A DNA stretch of 59,667 nt, taken from contig NZ_KB904631.1 of the NCBI RefSeq assembly GCF_000380145.1, positions 63,040-122,706 of the forward strand, read 5' to 3'. The notes below the pieces were generated by a model. It did no database searches. It was not told the origin of the DNA and saw only the letters and a list, made by a program, of their open reading frames with translations. Within the stretch, counting starts at the first letter, position 1. Every line of letters begins with the position of its first letter. Both the position numbers and the translations under genes were made by a program. Below are positions 38,540 to 46,364 of this stretch, one piece after another. The DNA is from Streptococcus thoraltensis DSM 12221. Its GTDB lineage: Bacteria > Bacillota > Bacilli > Lactobacillales > Streptococcaceae.

Positions 38540-39505
38540 TTAGTTCTCAGGTCTTGCCAAGCTTGCTGCACCAATAATCCCAGCGTCATTTCCTAGCTCT
38601 GCCAATTTAATTTGTGTTGATTGGCGAACTTGAGGGAAAGTGTATTTTTTGAAGTTAGCTTCAACACGGCTACGCAAGAACTCGCCAGCCGCAGAAACTC
38701 CACCACCAATTACGACTGAATCAGGGTTCAAAAGGTTTGCAATATTGGCAGTTGCTAATCCAAGATAGAAGCAAACTTTATCGACAACACTGTTGGCGAA
38801 GCTATCATCATTTTGAGCCGCTTCAAAAATGTCTTTACTTGATACATTATCGCCATTATCAATAGCTGCTTTAATAGATGAGTCCCCTTCATAACCTTCT
38901 GCTAAACGGCGGGCTACACGAACAACACCTGTAGCTGAGGCAACCGTTTCAAGGCAGCCAATCGTACCACAGGTACATTCAAATCCTGTATCAGGTTCAA
39001 CGACCATGTGACCAATCTCACCTCCAGCGCCAGCAACACCATGGATAAGGTTTCCATCAGCGATAACACCACCACCGACACCAGTTCCTAATGTTACAAA
39101 AACAACATCTGGATTGTTAGCACCAGCACCCACCCAGCGCTCTCCAAGAGCAGCAACGTTAGCATCATTATCAATAGCAAATGGAATGCCTGTTTCTTTT
39201 TCAATAACAGAACCCACTTCTTGCGTTTCTTTCCAATTAAGGTTGAAAGCACCTGTAACTGTTTTTTTATCGCGATCGACCGCACCAGGGGATCCCATAC
39301 CAATGCCAATAAAATCTTCACTGGTTAAACCATACAAATCCAAACGATGTTTAATGGAAGTCACAATATCTGGAACAATGTGTTTTCCATCTTCAAGGAT
39401 ATTGGTTTCAATCGCCCATTTTTCTTGAACTTCTCCAGCCTCTGTTAAGATACCAAATTTAATAGTTGTTCCACCAAGATCAATGCCTAATAATTTTTTA
39501 CCCAT
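38540..39505 (-). CDS. glk: Glucokinase (ROK family)
   Basis: The 321-residue ROK kinase phosphorylates glucose to glucose-6-phosphate. GIDLGGTTIKFG at 7-18 is the ATP-binding loop, and the ROK zinc site appears as GHMVVEPDTG...CTCGTIGCLE. The ATG overlaps the yqgQ stop by 8 bases. The operon promoter has a CcpA-type site, which links it to carbon status. Confidence 0.96.
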   Translation of the reverse strand: MGKKLLGIDLGGTTIKFGILTEAGEVQEKWAIETNILEDGKHIVPDIVTSIKHRLDLYGLTSEDFIGIGMGSPGAVDRDKKTVTGAFNLNWKETQEVGSVIEKETGIPFAIDNDANVAALGERWVGAGANNPDVVFVTLGTGVGGGVIADGNLIHGVAGAGGEIGHMVVEPDTGFECTCGTIGCLETVASATGVVRVARRLAEGYEGDSSIKAAIDNGDNVSSKDIFEAAQNDDSFANSVVDKVCFYLGLATANIANLLNPDSVVIGGGVSAAGEFLRSRVEANFKKYTFPQVRQSTQIKLAELGNDAGIIGAASLARPEN

Positions 39506-39710
39506 TTTTCTCTTCCTTTTCTAGTTCTAAACGATGTTCTCGCCTTAAAATCAATTCAGCCTGTAAATATTGGTCACGTTCAATCAGTTCATTATCATGG
39601 AGCCTAGCCAATTCTAATTTCATGAGTTCAATATCAAAAAGACGCTTACCGACATAAATATAGATACCAAATTGTTTGAGTAATTGTTGGACATCGTAGA
39701 GAGTTTTCAT
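39498..39710 (-). CDS. yqgQ: YqgQ family (DUF910) protein
   Basis: The 70-residue protein is of the YqgQ three-helix bundle family and is regularly found immediately before glucokinase. It may bind nucleic acid, but no function is established. Its ATG follows the -10 by only six bases and lacks a ribosome site, so translation of a leaderless mRNA is the natural reading. Confidence 0.88.
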   Translation of the reverse strand: MKTLYDVQQLLKQFGIYIYVGKRLFDIELMKLELARLHDNELIERDQYLQAELILRREHRLELEKEEKNG

Positions 39711-39716
39711 AGAAGA

Positions 39717-39745
39717 ATTTTAGCAAAATTAGAGGCTTTTTTCAA
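39717..39745 (-). promoter_or_regulatory. Promoter of the yqgQ-glk operon, probably leaderless
   Basis: The minus strand reads TTGAAA, a 17-base spacer, TAAAAT (39717-39722), six bases, then the ATG of yqgQ. Confidence 0.75.
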
Positions 39746-39753
39746 GTTTTTTC

Positions 39754-39766
39754 GCAATCGTTTGCA
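39754..39766 (-). promoter_or_regulatory. Candidate cre site (CcpA) upstream of yqgQ-glk
   Basis: TGCAAACGATTGC matches the core of the cre consensus TGNAANCGNWNNC. It lies just upstream of the -35, where CcpA can activate as well as repress. Confidence 0.6.
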
Positions 39767-39875
39767 CTTCCGCTCACAAAAAAACTTAGTAACCTACTCC
39801 CCTTCTAAGAAACAGTGGAAAAACCAGTATTCATTCGAAATTTTAAGGCTTGTTTTCCATATCAAAAACTCGAAA

Positions 39876-39979
39876 ATAGTCTTTTGATTAACTTTGATAC
39901 ATCGTCACTTTCGACTTGCCGTACGCGAGTACTGTCTGCGTCTCAGTTCCTTGTCTGAAAGCTAATTCATTTGACTATA
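39876..39979. repeat. RUP-like element
   Basis: A full-length copy from ATAGTCTTTTGATTAACTTT to GCTAATTCATTTGACTATA between glk and dpr. Confidence 0.85.
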
Positions 39980-39994
39980 TAAGCAAGGGGATTT

Positions 39995-40047
39995 AAAAAA
40001 GCCAAACGACCTTGCACCTCTTAAACTGAGAACCAAGACCGTGGCTT
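39995..40047 (-). terminator. Probable terminator of dpr
   Basis: On the minus strand AAGCCA and CTTG pair with CAAG and TGGCTT across internal loops and are followed by six T residues. Confidence 0.6.
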
Positions 40048-40113
40048 AAAATTTTTTACTGTCTACTTGACAAATGGCAGAAAAGGACTGTTCATAACAG
40101 CACTCTTCATTTC

Positions 40114-40575
40114 TTACAATCCTGAAGGACGACCAATTTCAGCTTGGAGCATCCACAATGTTTTTTGTACGGCATCTTGAGCATCTGAGAAAATGCCATT
40201 TGATGGGTTGTCTCCTTCTTCGTCGCTAATCTCTAAACCTTCTTGGAAGAGGTCTGAAAGGTAAGCATAAACATCAGCTAACTTTTCTAAACGTTCCGTC
40301 ATAGACTTATCGTAAGATCCCACTTCTTCTACTAATTTAGAATGCTCGTCAAATTCTTTCAAAGTAGAGTACGGTGCACCACCAATAGTGATTAGACGTT
40401 CACTCACAATATCAAGTGTTTCATTCAATTCGTCCATCAATTCATCCATTTTAGGATGTAGATAGAAGAAACCAGATCCACGCATGTACCAATGTGTTTG
40501 GTGAACAATTGATGCTGCTTTTGAAAGATCTGCAACTGCTTGATTAAGAACTATTTGTGTTTTTTCGTATACCAT
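40114..40575 (-). CDS. dpr: Dps-like peroxide resistance protein Dpr
   Basis: The 153-residue Dps-family protein assembles into a 12-subunit cage that oxidises and stores iron, protecting DNA from Fenton chemistry. The inter-subunit ferroxidase ligands are in place: His28, His40, Asp44, Asp55 and Glu59. Streptococci lack catalase, so Dpr is a main peroxide defence. A perfect PerR-type palindrome covers the promoter. Confidence 0.96.
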   Translation of the reverse strand: MVYEKTQIVLNQAVADLSKAASIVHQTHWYMRGSGFFYLHPKMDELMDELNETLDIVSERLITIGGAPYSTLKEFDEHSKLVEEVGSYDKSMTERLEKLADVYAYLSDLFQEGLEISDEEGDNPSNGIFSDAQDAVQKTLWMLQAEIGRPSGL

Positions 40576-40606
40576 ATGAAAGTTCTCCTTTATTTTTTAT
40601 AACTCT

Positions 40607-40635
40607 ATTTTAGAATCATTCTAAATAAAAGTCAA
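40607..40635 (-). promoter_or_regulatory. dpr promoter with PerR box
   Basis: TTGACT, a 17-base spacer, then TAAAAT on the minus strand. The palindrome TTTAGAATCATTCTAAA (40609-40625) lies in the spacer and overlaps the -10, matching streptococcal per boxes. Confidence 0.88.
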
Positions 40636-40653
40636 GCAAAAAGCTATTTTATT

Positions 40654-40661
40654 TTCGAATA
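40654..40661 (+). promoter_or_regulatory. Candidate ComX cin-box of the prepilin peptidase gene
   Basis: TTCGAATA differs from the cin-box consensus TACGAATA at one position and lies 7 bases before the ATG, preceded by a T-rich stretch. This fits a late competence gene. Confidence 0.6.
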
Positions 40662-40668
40662 ATAAGGT

Positions 40669-41322
40669 ATGACTATCTTAATCTTTTTTATCGGTGCCAC
40701 AATCGGTTCCTTTGTAGGGCTTGTCCTTGACCGCTTTCCCGAGAAATCCATCGTCTCGCCTTCGAGTCATTGTTTTGCCTGCCAGACCCGCCTCAAATGG
40801 TACGACCTCCTTCCTATCATCTCTCAACTTCTCACCAAAAGTCGCTGTCGCTATTGTCAAGCAAACATTCCCATACATTATGCCCTCATCGAAATAGGCT
40901 ACGGCCTTTTGAGCTTACTAGCTTTTTGGCAAATCCTGAACCCCAGTCAAGTCATCTTATTAGCAGCTAGCTTGTGCTTGTCTCTTTACGATTTCAAATC
41001 ACATTCTTTTCCTTTAGTCATCTGGTTGATGATTTTTATCCCTATGGCATTAATAAATCATTGGCAGCCTGTGACATCAGTCTTTATTCTTCTAGGCATT
41101 TTGGCTGAAATCCAAGACATTAAAATGGGGAGCGGAGATTTTCTCTATCTTGCCCTGCTTTCCTTAGCTATGTCTTTTGAAGAAATTTTATGGATTATTC
41201 AAATCGCTTCCCTCATGGGTATTTTGATATTGAGCAGTAAAAAAGATAGGGAACTAGCATTTGTCCCCTATCTCAGTTTGGCTTATGTGATTTTGTTACT
41301 CTTCCATCATACCAGCTTGTAA
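40669..41322 (+). CDS. Prepilin peptidase (A24 family, competence)
   Basis: The 217-residue integral membrane aspartic peptidase would process and N-methylate ComG-type prepilins of the DNA uptake machine. It corresponds to ComC of Bacillus and CclA/CilC of pneumococcus. The zinc site Cys35, Cys38, Cys60, Cys63 is intact. The catalytic aspartates are Asp108 and Asp157 in GSGD. The gene overlaps the convergent ABC exporter gene by 27 bases at its 3' end. Confidence 0.93.
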   Translation: MTILIFFIGATIGSFVGLVLDRFPEKSIVSPSSHCFACQTRLKWYDLLPIISQLLTKSRCRYCQANIPIHYALIEIGYGLLSLLAFWQILNPSQVILLAASLCLSLYDFKSHSFPLVIWLMIFIPMALINHWQPVTSVFILLGILAEIQDIKMGSGDFLYLALLSLAMSFEEILWIIQIASLMGILILSSKKDRELAFVPYLSLAYVILLLFHHTSL

Positions 41323-43041
41323 TTGGTACATTTTCTGATAGGTTCCTCCCAGAGCAAGGAGTTCTTCGTGGCGACCACTTTCAATGATATGTCCCTTATC
41401 CAAAACGTAGATACAATCCGCATCTTGGATAGTTGACAAGCGGTGAGCGATGGCAATGGTAGTTCGACCTTGTCGCATCTTCGCGAGAGAATTTTGCACG
41501 AGGTTCTCAGTTTCAGAGTCAATATTTGCAGTGGCTTCATCTAAGATGAGTACCTTAGGCTGGGCGGCAACTGTCCTTGCAAAAGCAAGAAGTTGGCGTT
41601 GACCTGTTGAAAATCCAGAACCGCGCTCAGCAACTGCATGGTCGTATTTGTCTGGCAGTTTTTGGATAAACTGGTCGGCATCTACGAACTCTGCTGCTGC
41701 TTTAATCTCTTCATCTGTTAAATCTTTATACATGGCAATATTTGATTTTATATCACCATGGTATAGGAAGGGGTCTTGTAAAACCAGACCAACATTGTTC
41801 TTCAACTCATGAGCTGGGTAGTTGCGAATGTCAATGCCATCGATTAAAACTTGACCAGATTGGAACTCATAAAAACGCATAAAGACGTTAATAATAGATG
41901 ATTTTCCAGACCCTGTCGGACCAACAAAGGCAATCGTTTCTCCCTTATTCACCTTAAAGGAAATATCGTTAAGAATCTGGCGTTTCCCATCGTATGAGAA
42001 AGAAACGTTCTTAAATTCAATATTGCCATCAATCATCTGAATATCTTGAGCCTCTTGTTTTGGCTCATGGACTGTTTCATCAATCAATTCAAAGACACGA
42101 CTTGCTGATACCATTGAGGTTTGAAGAACTGAAAAGTTTTGTGTGACTTCAATAAGCGGATCAAAGAGCCGATTAATGTATTGGATAAAGGCGTACATCA
42201 TACCTGCCGTGATACCAAGCTCATTACCACGATAGCCAAAGTATGCCATCAAAACGGTGTAGGCTAAGAGTTTTAACAGACTCATCGCTGGGCGCAAGAA
42301 GAGACTATCCAGCGACATTGACCGTCTTGAATACTCAAAATGTTGGTCATTGATGGCATCGAATTCTTCTTGCAAACGAACTTCTTGCCCGAATGCTTGG
42401 ATGATACGAATACCTTCGATGCTCTCAGCCAACTTAGAATTGATTTCACCCAAGAAGGCACGTGTTTTAGCAATGATAACTACCGAACGCTTACGGTAAA
42501 GATTCACCAGAATAAAGATAAGTGGCAAAAAGAGAACGACAAATCCTGTCAAACGCACGTCCAAAGTTAACATGGTGTAAAGCGTTACAGTAAAAATAAA
42601 AATCGCAGAAATAAAGCTGGATAGGATGCCTGAAAACATCTCGCTAACAGCTTCAGTGTCATTCGTTATACGAGAGACAATGGTACCTGCCGGTGTCTGA
42701 TCAAAATAGGACATGCCTAAGGTTTCCATATTAGAAAAGGCATCGCGACGAATATCACGCACAACGCTGTAAGACACACGCGCAAAGAAATAATTGCCCA
42801 AATACTGGATAAGCGTCTGCAAAAGATACATGCCATAGTAGCCAACCAAAACCATGATTGCGACACTTGTGATATTGGAAAGGTATTGGTCAATAAAATG
42901 TGAAGCTACCAAAGGAATCAAGCTCTTAACCACCGAAGTGAGTAATAGTAAGGCTAGCGCCAAGATTGTCCATAATTTATAAGGCTTCAAATAACCAATT
43001 AATCGTTTAAAAACTTGCCATTGTTGACCTTTAGATGTCAT
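41296..43041 (-). CDS. Heterodimeric ABC exporter, second half (catalytic Walker B)
   Basis: The 581-residue half-transporter has six membrane helices (about 20-310) and an ATPase domain. Walker A GPTGSGKS is at about 375. Walker B reads LILDEATANID with the catalytic Glu, but the signature is FSTGQRQ rather than LSGGQ. It starts 11 bases inside the upstream half-gene. The pattern of degenerate and canonical sites matches LmrCD, PatAB and SatAB multidrug exporters. Confidence 0.92.
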   Translation of the reverse strand: MTSKGQQWQVFKRLIGYLKPYKLWTILALALLLLTSVVKSLIPLVASHFIDQYLSNITSVAIMVLVGYYGMYLLQTLIQYLGNYFFARVSYSVVRDIRRDAFSNMETLGMSYFDQTPAGTIVSRITNDTEAVSEMFSGILSSFISAIFIFTVTLYTMLTLDVRLTGFVVLFLPLIFILVNLYRKRSVVIIAKTRAFLGEINSKLAESIEGIRIIQAFGQEVRLQEEFDAINDQHFEYSRRSMSLDSLFLRPAMSLLKLLAYTVLMAYFGYRGNELGITAGMMYAFIQYINRLFDPLIEVTQNFSVLQTSMVSASRVFELIDETVHEPKQEAQDIQMIDGNIEFKNVSFSYDGKRQILNDISFKVNKGETIAFVGPTGSGKSSIINVFMRFYEFQSGQVLIDGIDIRNYPAHELKNNVGLVLQDPFLYHGDIKSNIAMYKDLTDEEIKAAAEFVDADQFIQKLPDKYDHAVAERGSGFSTGQRQLLAFARTVAAQPKVLILDEATANIDSETENLVQNSLAKMRQGRTTIAIAHRLSTIQDADCIYVLDKGHIIESGRHEELLALGGTYQKMYQLQAGMMEE

Positions 43042-44821
43042 AACCCACCTCCTCTTCTACTGCTTCAGCCAATTGTTGTGATTCATAAGTGCGCGCGTAC
43101 CAACCATTTTGCGCTAAGAGTTCTTCATGGTTTCCTCGCTCGATGATACGCCCATTTTGCATCACTAAGATTAGGTCTGCATGCACCACTGCTGATAGGC
43201 GATGGGCAGAAATAATAGTTGTCTTATCCTGACGACTTGCTTTTAGATTTTCGATAATGCTATGTTCTGTTCTAGCATCAACTGCCGACAGAGAATCATC
43301 TAAAATCAAAATATCAGGATCCAAAATCATCGCACGACTCATGGCAATACGTTGTCTTTGACCACCAGAAAGGGATACCCCTTTTTCTCCAATTAGGGTA
43401 TCAAAGCCTTCCGGCATGGCCTTAATATCATCATAAACATGTGACAGTTGTGTCGCACGTTCAACTCTATCAATATCCAAATTAATGTCTCCGAAACGGA
43501 CATTATTGATAATACTTGTCGCAAATAGCATCTGATCTTGGGGAACATATCCTGTCAATTGACGCAGATCAGCTAAATTATAATCCTTGATGTTATGTCC
43601 ATCCAAGATAATCCGACCTTCTGTCACGTCATGCTCTCGTAGAAGTAACTTGATGAGAGTTGTTTTACCTGAACCCGTCTGGCCAACTAAACCTAAAGTT
43701 TGACCTTTTTTCAAGGTGAAATGAATATCTTCTAAGGTTGTATAAGAAGCATCGTCATAATCAAAATGATCAATGTCAAAAGTAATATCCCCGTTCTGAA
43801 TACTTGGCAGTGGTTTTTCTGGATTTTGAACATCTGATTCTTGATTCAACAGATTTTCGATACGATCGTAAGAGACCGTTCCACGTTGAACCATATTAAA
43901 CAAGAAGCCAATCGCCATCAAAGGCCACACCAACATGTCAAGATAGGTAATGAAAGTAACTAAATTACCTACAGTGACTTGACCTTTTGATACCATAATA
44001 GATCCCATGACCAAAGTGAGAGTGTAGGATGCTCCAATAAATAAAAGAACTAGTGGATCAAAAAGGACATCGTATTTTTTAGTGTACATGTTCTTTTTAA
44101 AGGTCATATCATTAATCTCTTGGAATGAAGCCAACTCTTCAGCTTGATAGCCAAAAGACTTGGTTACCTTGATACCTGCTACACTTTCTTGAACCTTGTT
44201 ATTGAGTTCTGAGAAAGCTGCTTGAGATTGACCAAAAGCCTTATGTGTTTTTCGACCAAGTCGACTAGTTGCATAAGCCATAAATGGTAAGGGGATAATC
44301 GCAATCAAGGTCATTTGCCACGAGATGCTTAAAAACATGGTTAAAAGAGTCACTGCTGCTGTGACAGACGCATCAACTGCTGACATGACTCCACCACCTG
44401 CTAAACGTGTTAGGGCATTAATATCGTTAGTCGCATGAGCCATCAAGTCACCCGTACGGTATTTTTGGTAAAAAGATGGCGACATGCGTGTGAAATGCTC
44501 AAAAAGACGTGAGCGCATAATTTGTCCTAAACGGTAGGAAGTTCCTAAAATGTACATACGCCAGACATACCGCAAGGCATACATGCCAACCGCCGCCAGA
44601 ACTAACAGAAAGAGATTCCACAGAAGTGCTGACTCTTGTAAACTTTGTGTTGTAATCTTATCAATGACCCTCCCCATAATCATCGGGGGAATTAAATTAA
44701 GCACTGAAACCAAAATTAAGGAAATAATTCCAATTAAATAGGCTTTTTTCTCAAATTTAAAGAACCAACCCAACCGAATCAAAATATTCTTTGGTCTAGC
44801 TTTTTTCTCTTTATTTTTCAT
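43031..44821 (-). CDS. Heterodimeric ABC exporter, first half (degenerate Walker B)
   Basis: The 596-residue half-transporter starts at ATG 44821 behind AAGGAG; a 34-residue longer frame begins at TTG in the attenuator leader and is rejected. Walker A GQTGSGKT is at about 384. The signature is canonical LSGGQRQR, but Walker B reads LILDDSLSAVD, with Asp in place of the catalytic Glu. It is complementary to its partner, so the dimer has one active and one degenerate ATP site. Fluoroquinolone or dye export, as in PatAB, is inference. Confidence 0.92.
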   Translation of the reverse strand: MKNKEKKARPKNILIRLGWFFKFEKKAYLIGIISLILVSVLNLIPPMIMGRVIDKITTQSLQESALLWNLFLLVLAAVGMYALRYVWRMYILGTSYRLGQIMRSRLFEHFTRMSPSFYQKYRTGDLMAHATNDINALTRLAGGGVMSAVDASVTAAVTLLTMFLSISWQMTLIAIIPLPFMAYATSRLGRKTHKAFGQSQAAFSELNNKVQESVAGIKVTKSFGYQAEELASFQEINDMTFKKNMYTKKYDVLFDPLVLLFIGASYTLTLVMGSIMVSKGQVTVGNLVTFITYLDMLVWPLMAIGFLFNMVQRGTVSYDRIENLLNQESDVQNPEKPLPSIQNGDITFDIDHFDYDDASYTTLEDIHFTLKKGQTLGLVGQTGSGKTTLIKLLLREHDVTEGRIILDGHNIKDYNLADLRQLTGYVPQDQMLFATSIINNVRFGDINLDIDRVERATQLSHVYDDIKAMPEGFDTLIGEKGVSLSGGQRQRIAMSRAMILDPDILILDDSLSAVDARTEHSIIENLKASRQDKTTIISAHRLSAVVHADLILVMQNGRIIERGNHEELLAQNGWYARTYESQQLAEAVEEEVGYDI

Positions 44822-45016
44822 AACTCTCCTTTTTATCAATAGGAAAAGGGAGTGGATTGAGCCCAGTAATGCTGAGCATATCTCCACTTCCCATTTTTTT
44901 GCGTTAGATTTGATTCTGTTCAAAGAATCATTTGATAACCATCATACTCTCTCATAAGTTTGATCATTTAGTGAGACGAAACTTCCCTATTAGAATTTTT
45001 TATCTTTTAAATTGTA
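44822..45016 (-). promoter_or_regulatory. Attenuator-like leader of the ABC exporter operon
   Basis: An extended -10 (TGC-TACAAT, 45011-45016 minus) starts a leader of about 185 bases. It has a terminator-like hairpin at 44848-44892, arms GGGAAGTGGA and TCCACTCCC, followed by TTTTCC right before the ribosome site. A 15-codon frame (44920-44967, MIKLMREYDGYQMIL) lies upstream of the hairpin. Pneumococcal patA is controlled by a comparable attenuator. Confidence 0.55.
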
Positions 45017-45021
45017 GCATA

Positions 45022-45546
45022 TCAAGCCATATGATGCTTGTTTGACAACCGCTTATTTTTTAACCACTTTATCGTAAGATAGGCTAAAAATACTCCTAAA
45101 GCATTTGTCCACAAATCATCCACTTCAAATACACGATTGAAATCAAATAATAAGTCTAGGACAAGCTGGGTTGTTTCAATAAAGACACTCACACAAAAGC
45201 CTAATAGCAGGGCTTTTCGTGGTGTTGACCATTTATCCCAAAGCAGATGAATACAAATCCCCAAGGGATAGAGTAAAAAAACATTGGCAATATTTTGCCC
45301 AACAACCCAAGACTTTTCCCAAAAAGTATCCAATTCATTGAAATTCACAAAAGAATTGAAAGGGACAAGGAGCAATCGCAAACGACCAAAATAAATGATA
45401 TTGGGTGTTGTAATGCCAGCTATTGATGATTGAGGTACAAAGCACATGATGCCAATCAAGCATGCGTAAAGTAATAATGCAACGTAAATAGGCTTCCGAT
45501 AGTTTTCGTTTAATTGAGCTTGTTCGTTTAAAAAATGTCCTAGCAT
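45022..45546 (-). CDS. VanZ family membrane protein
   Basis: The 174-residue protein has four or five membrane helices and the VanZ signature NIANVFLLYPLG...FIETTQLVLDLLFDFNRVFEVDDLWTNALG. VanZ homologues give low teicoplanin resistance in some contexts; the native role is unknown. AGGA precedes the ATG. It starts 12 bases after yutD and precedes the exporter genes. Confidence 0.9.
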   Translation of the reverse strand: MLGHFLNEQAQLNENYRKPIYVALLLYACLIGIMCFVPQSSIAGITTPNIIYFGRLRLLLVPFNSFVNFNELDTFWEKSWVVGQNIANVFLLYPLGICIHLLWDKWSTPRKALLLGFCVSVFIETTQLVLDLLFDFNRVFEVDDLWTNALGVFLAYLTIKWLKNKRLSNKHHMA

Positions 45547-45558
45547 TGTCCTATCAGC

Positions 45559-46248
45559 CTAACTTTTCTTGCGGATGGTAAAATGCTGATTTTGCCCACC
45601 TGATTTACCTGAGGTCTTAACTGAATTGTCTTTCTTTTGTTTTTGCTGTTGACCTTGTGTTTTTGGTCGGCGTTTTCGACTTGAAAAATGCTCATTATCT
45701 TTTGAAAGCGTGGACTGTTTGGGCTTGTTTTTATGTGATTTTGCTTTTCTAGGTTTCTCTATCTCTTTTGAAGATGCAATATCAGTCGCTATCGCTCTAG
45801 TAGATTTGCGTTTGCGGCTACGTTTGCGCTTGGGAAGTTTTTCCTCCTCAAAGGCAATTTCCACAGGCTGTTCATTCTCTAAAATGAAGTAGGCACACCC
45901 AAAAGCACAGTATTCTTTCAAATAATCATCAATTCTAGACAGTCGACTTGATTTTCGGATATTATGATTATCAATAAAAAAACCTTTAATCCGTAACTGA
46001 TCGCTCGCCCAGTCACCAACAAGGTAATCATATTTCAAAAGGAGCTCTGAAAAACGCTGTCCAAACGTTTCTGGGTTAAAGGCATTCTTCTCATTCTGAA
46101 GCAGTTTAAAGTTGATAGCCCCATCTTCACTCTTAACCACGTCACCAAAATGAAGAAAAGTAGGACCCGGGAATTTATTATAATTAAGTTGCTCTGGTAA
46201 AACTTCTTTTCGCAAGGCAAATCCTTTCTTGTTATCAGCTAAGTTCAT
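45559..46248 (-). CDS. yutD: YutD family protein with basic tail
   Basis: The 229-residue protein has an N-terminal YutD/DUF1027 domain (about 1-140, with YNKFPGPTFLHFGDVV and the YDYLVGDWASDQLRIKGF region) and a C-terminal tail of about 90 residues very rich in Lys/Arg/Ser/Gln. The first ATG (46248) has a poor ribosome site. An in-frame TTG 12 codons later (46212) follows AAAGGAT at good distance and fits shorter homologues, so the start is uncertain. Function is unknown; nucleic-acid binding by the tail is inference. Confidence 0.85.
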   Translation of the reverse strand: MNLADNKKGFALRKEVLPEQLNYNKFPGPTFLHFGDVVKSEDGAINFKLLQNEKNAFNPETFGQRFSELLLKYDYLVGDWASDQLRIKGFFIDNHNIRKSSRLSRIDDYLKEYCAFGCAYFILENEQPVEIAFEEEKLPKRKRSRKRKSTRAIATDIASSKEIEKPRKAKSHKNKPKQSTLSKDNEHFSSRKRRPKTQGQQQKQKKDNSVKTSGKSGGQNQHFTIRKKS

Positions 46249-46336
46249 TCTTTTAAAACATTTTTAGCCATTTTCCTGTTTAAATAATCTTTATTATACA
46301 CTATTTAACCGTTTTTGTATCTCTTGACACACAATC

Positions 46337-46361
46337 AAAAAAACAGGCATCAGCCTGCTTT
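46337..46361 (-). terminator. Terminator of the repeat-domain membrane protein gene
   Basis: On the minus strand GCAGGC-TGAT-GCCTGT is followed by seven T residues, beginning just after the stop codon. Confidence 0.9.
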
Positions 46362-46364
46362 TTC

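Noticed and set aside
40678..40878. Minus-strand frame antisense to the prepilin peptidase gene
   Set aside because: It has no ribosome site and the opposite strand encodes a clear A24 peptidase with all catalytic residues.
46212..46260. An 8-codon mini-frame ending on the yutD ATG
   Set aside because: Its possible ribosome site is too close to its ATG to work, so coupling cannot be supported.
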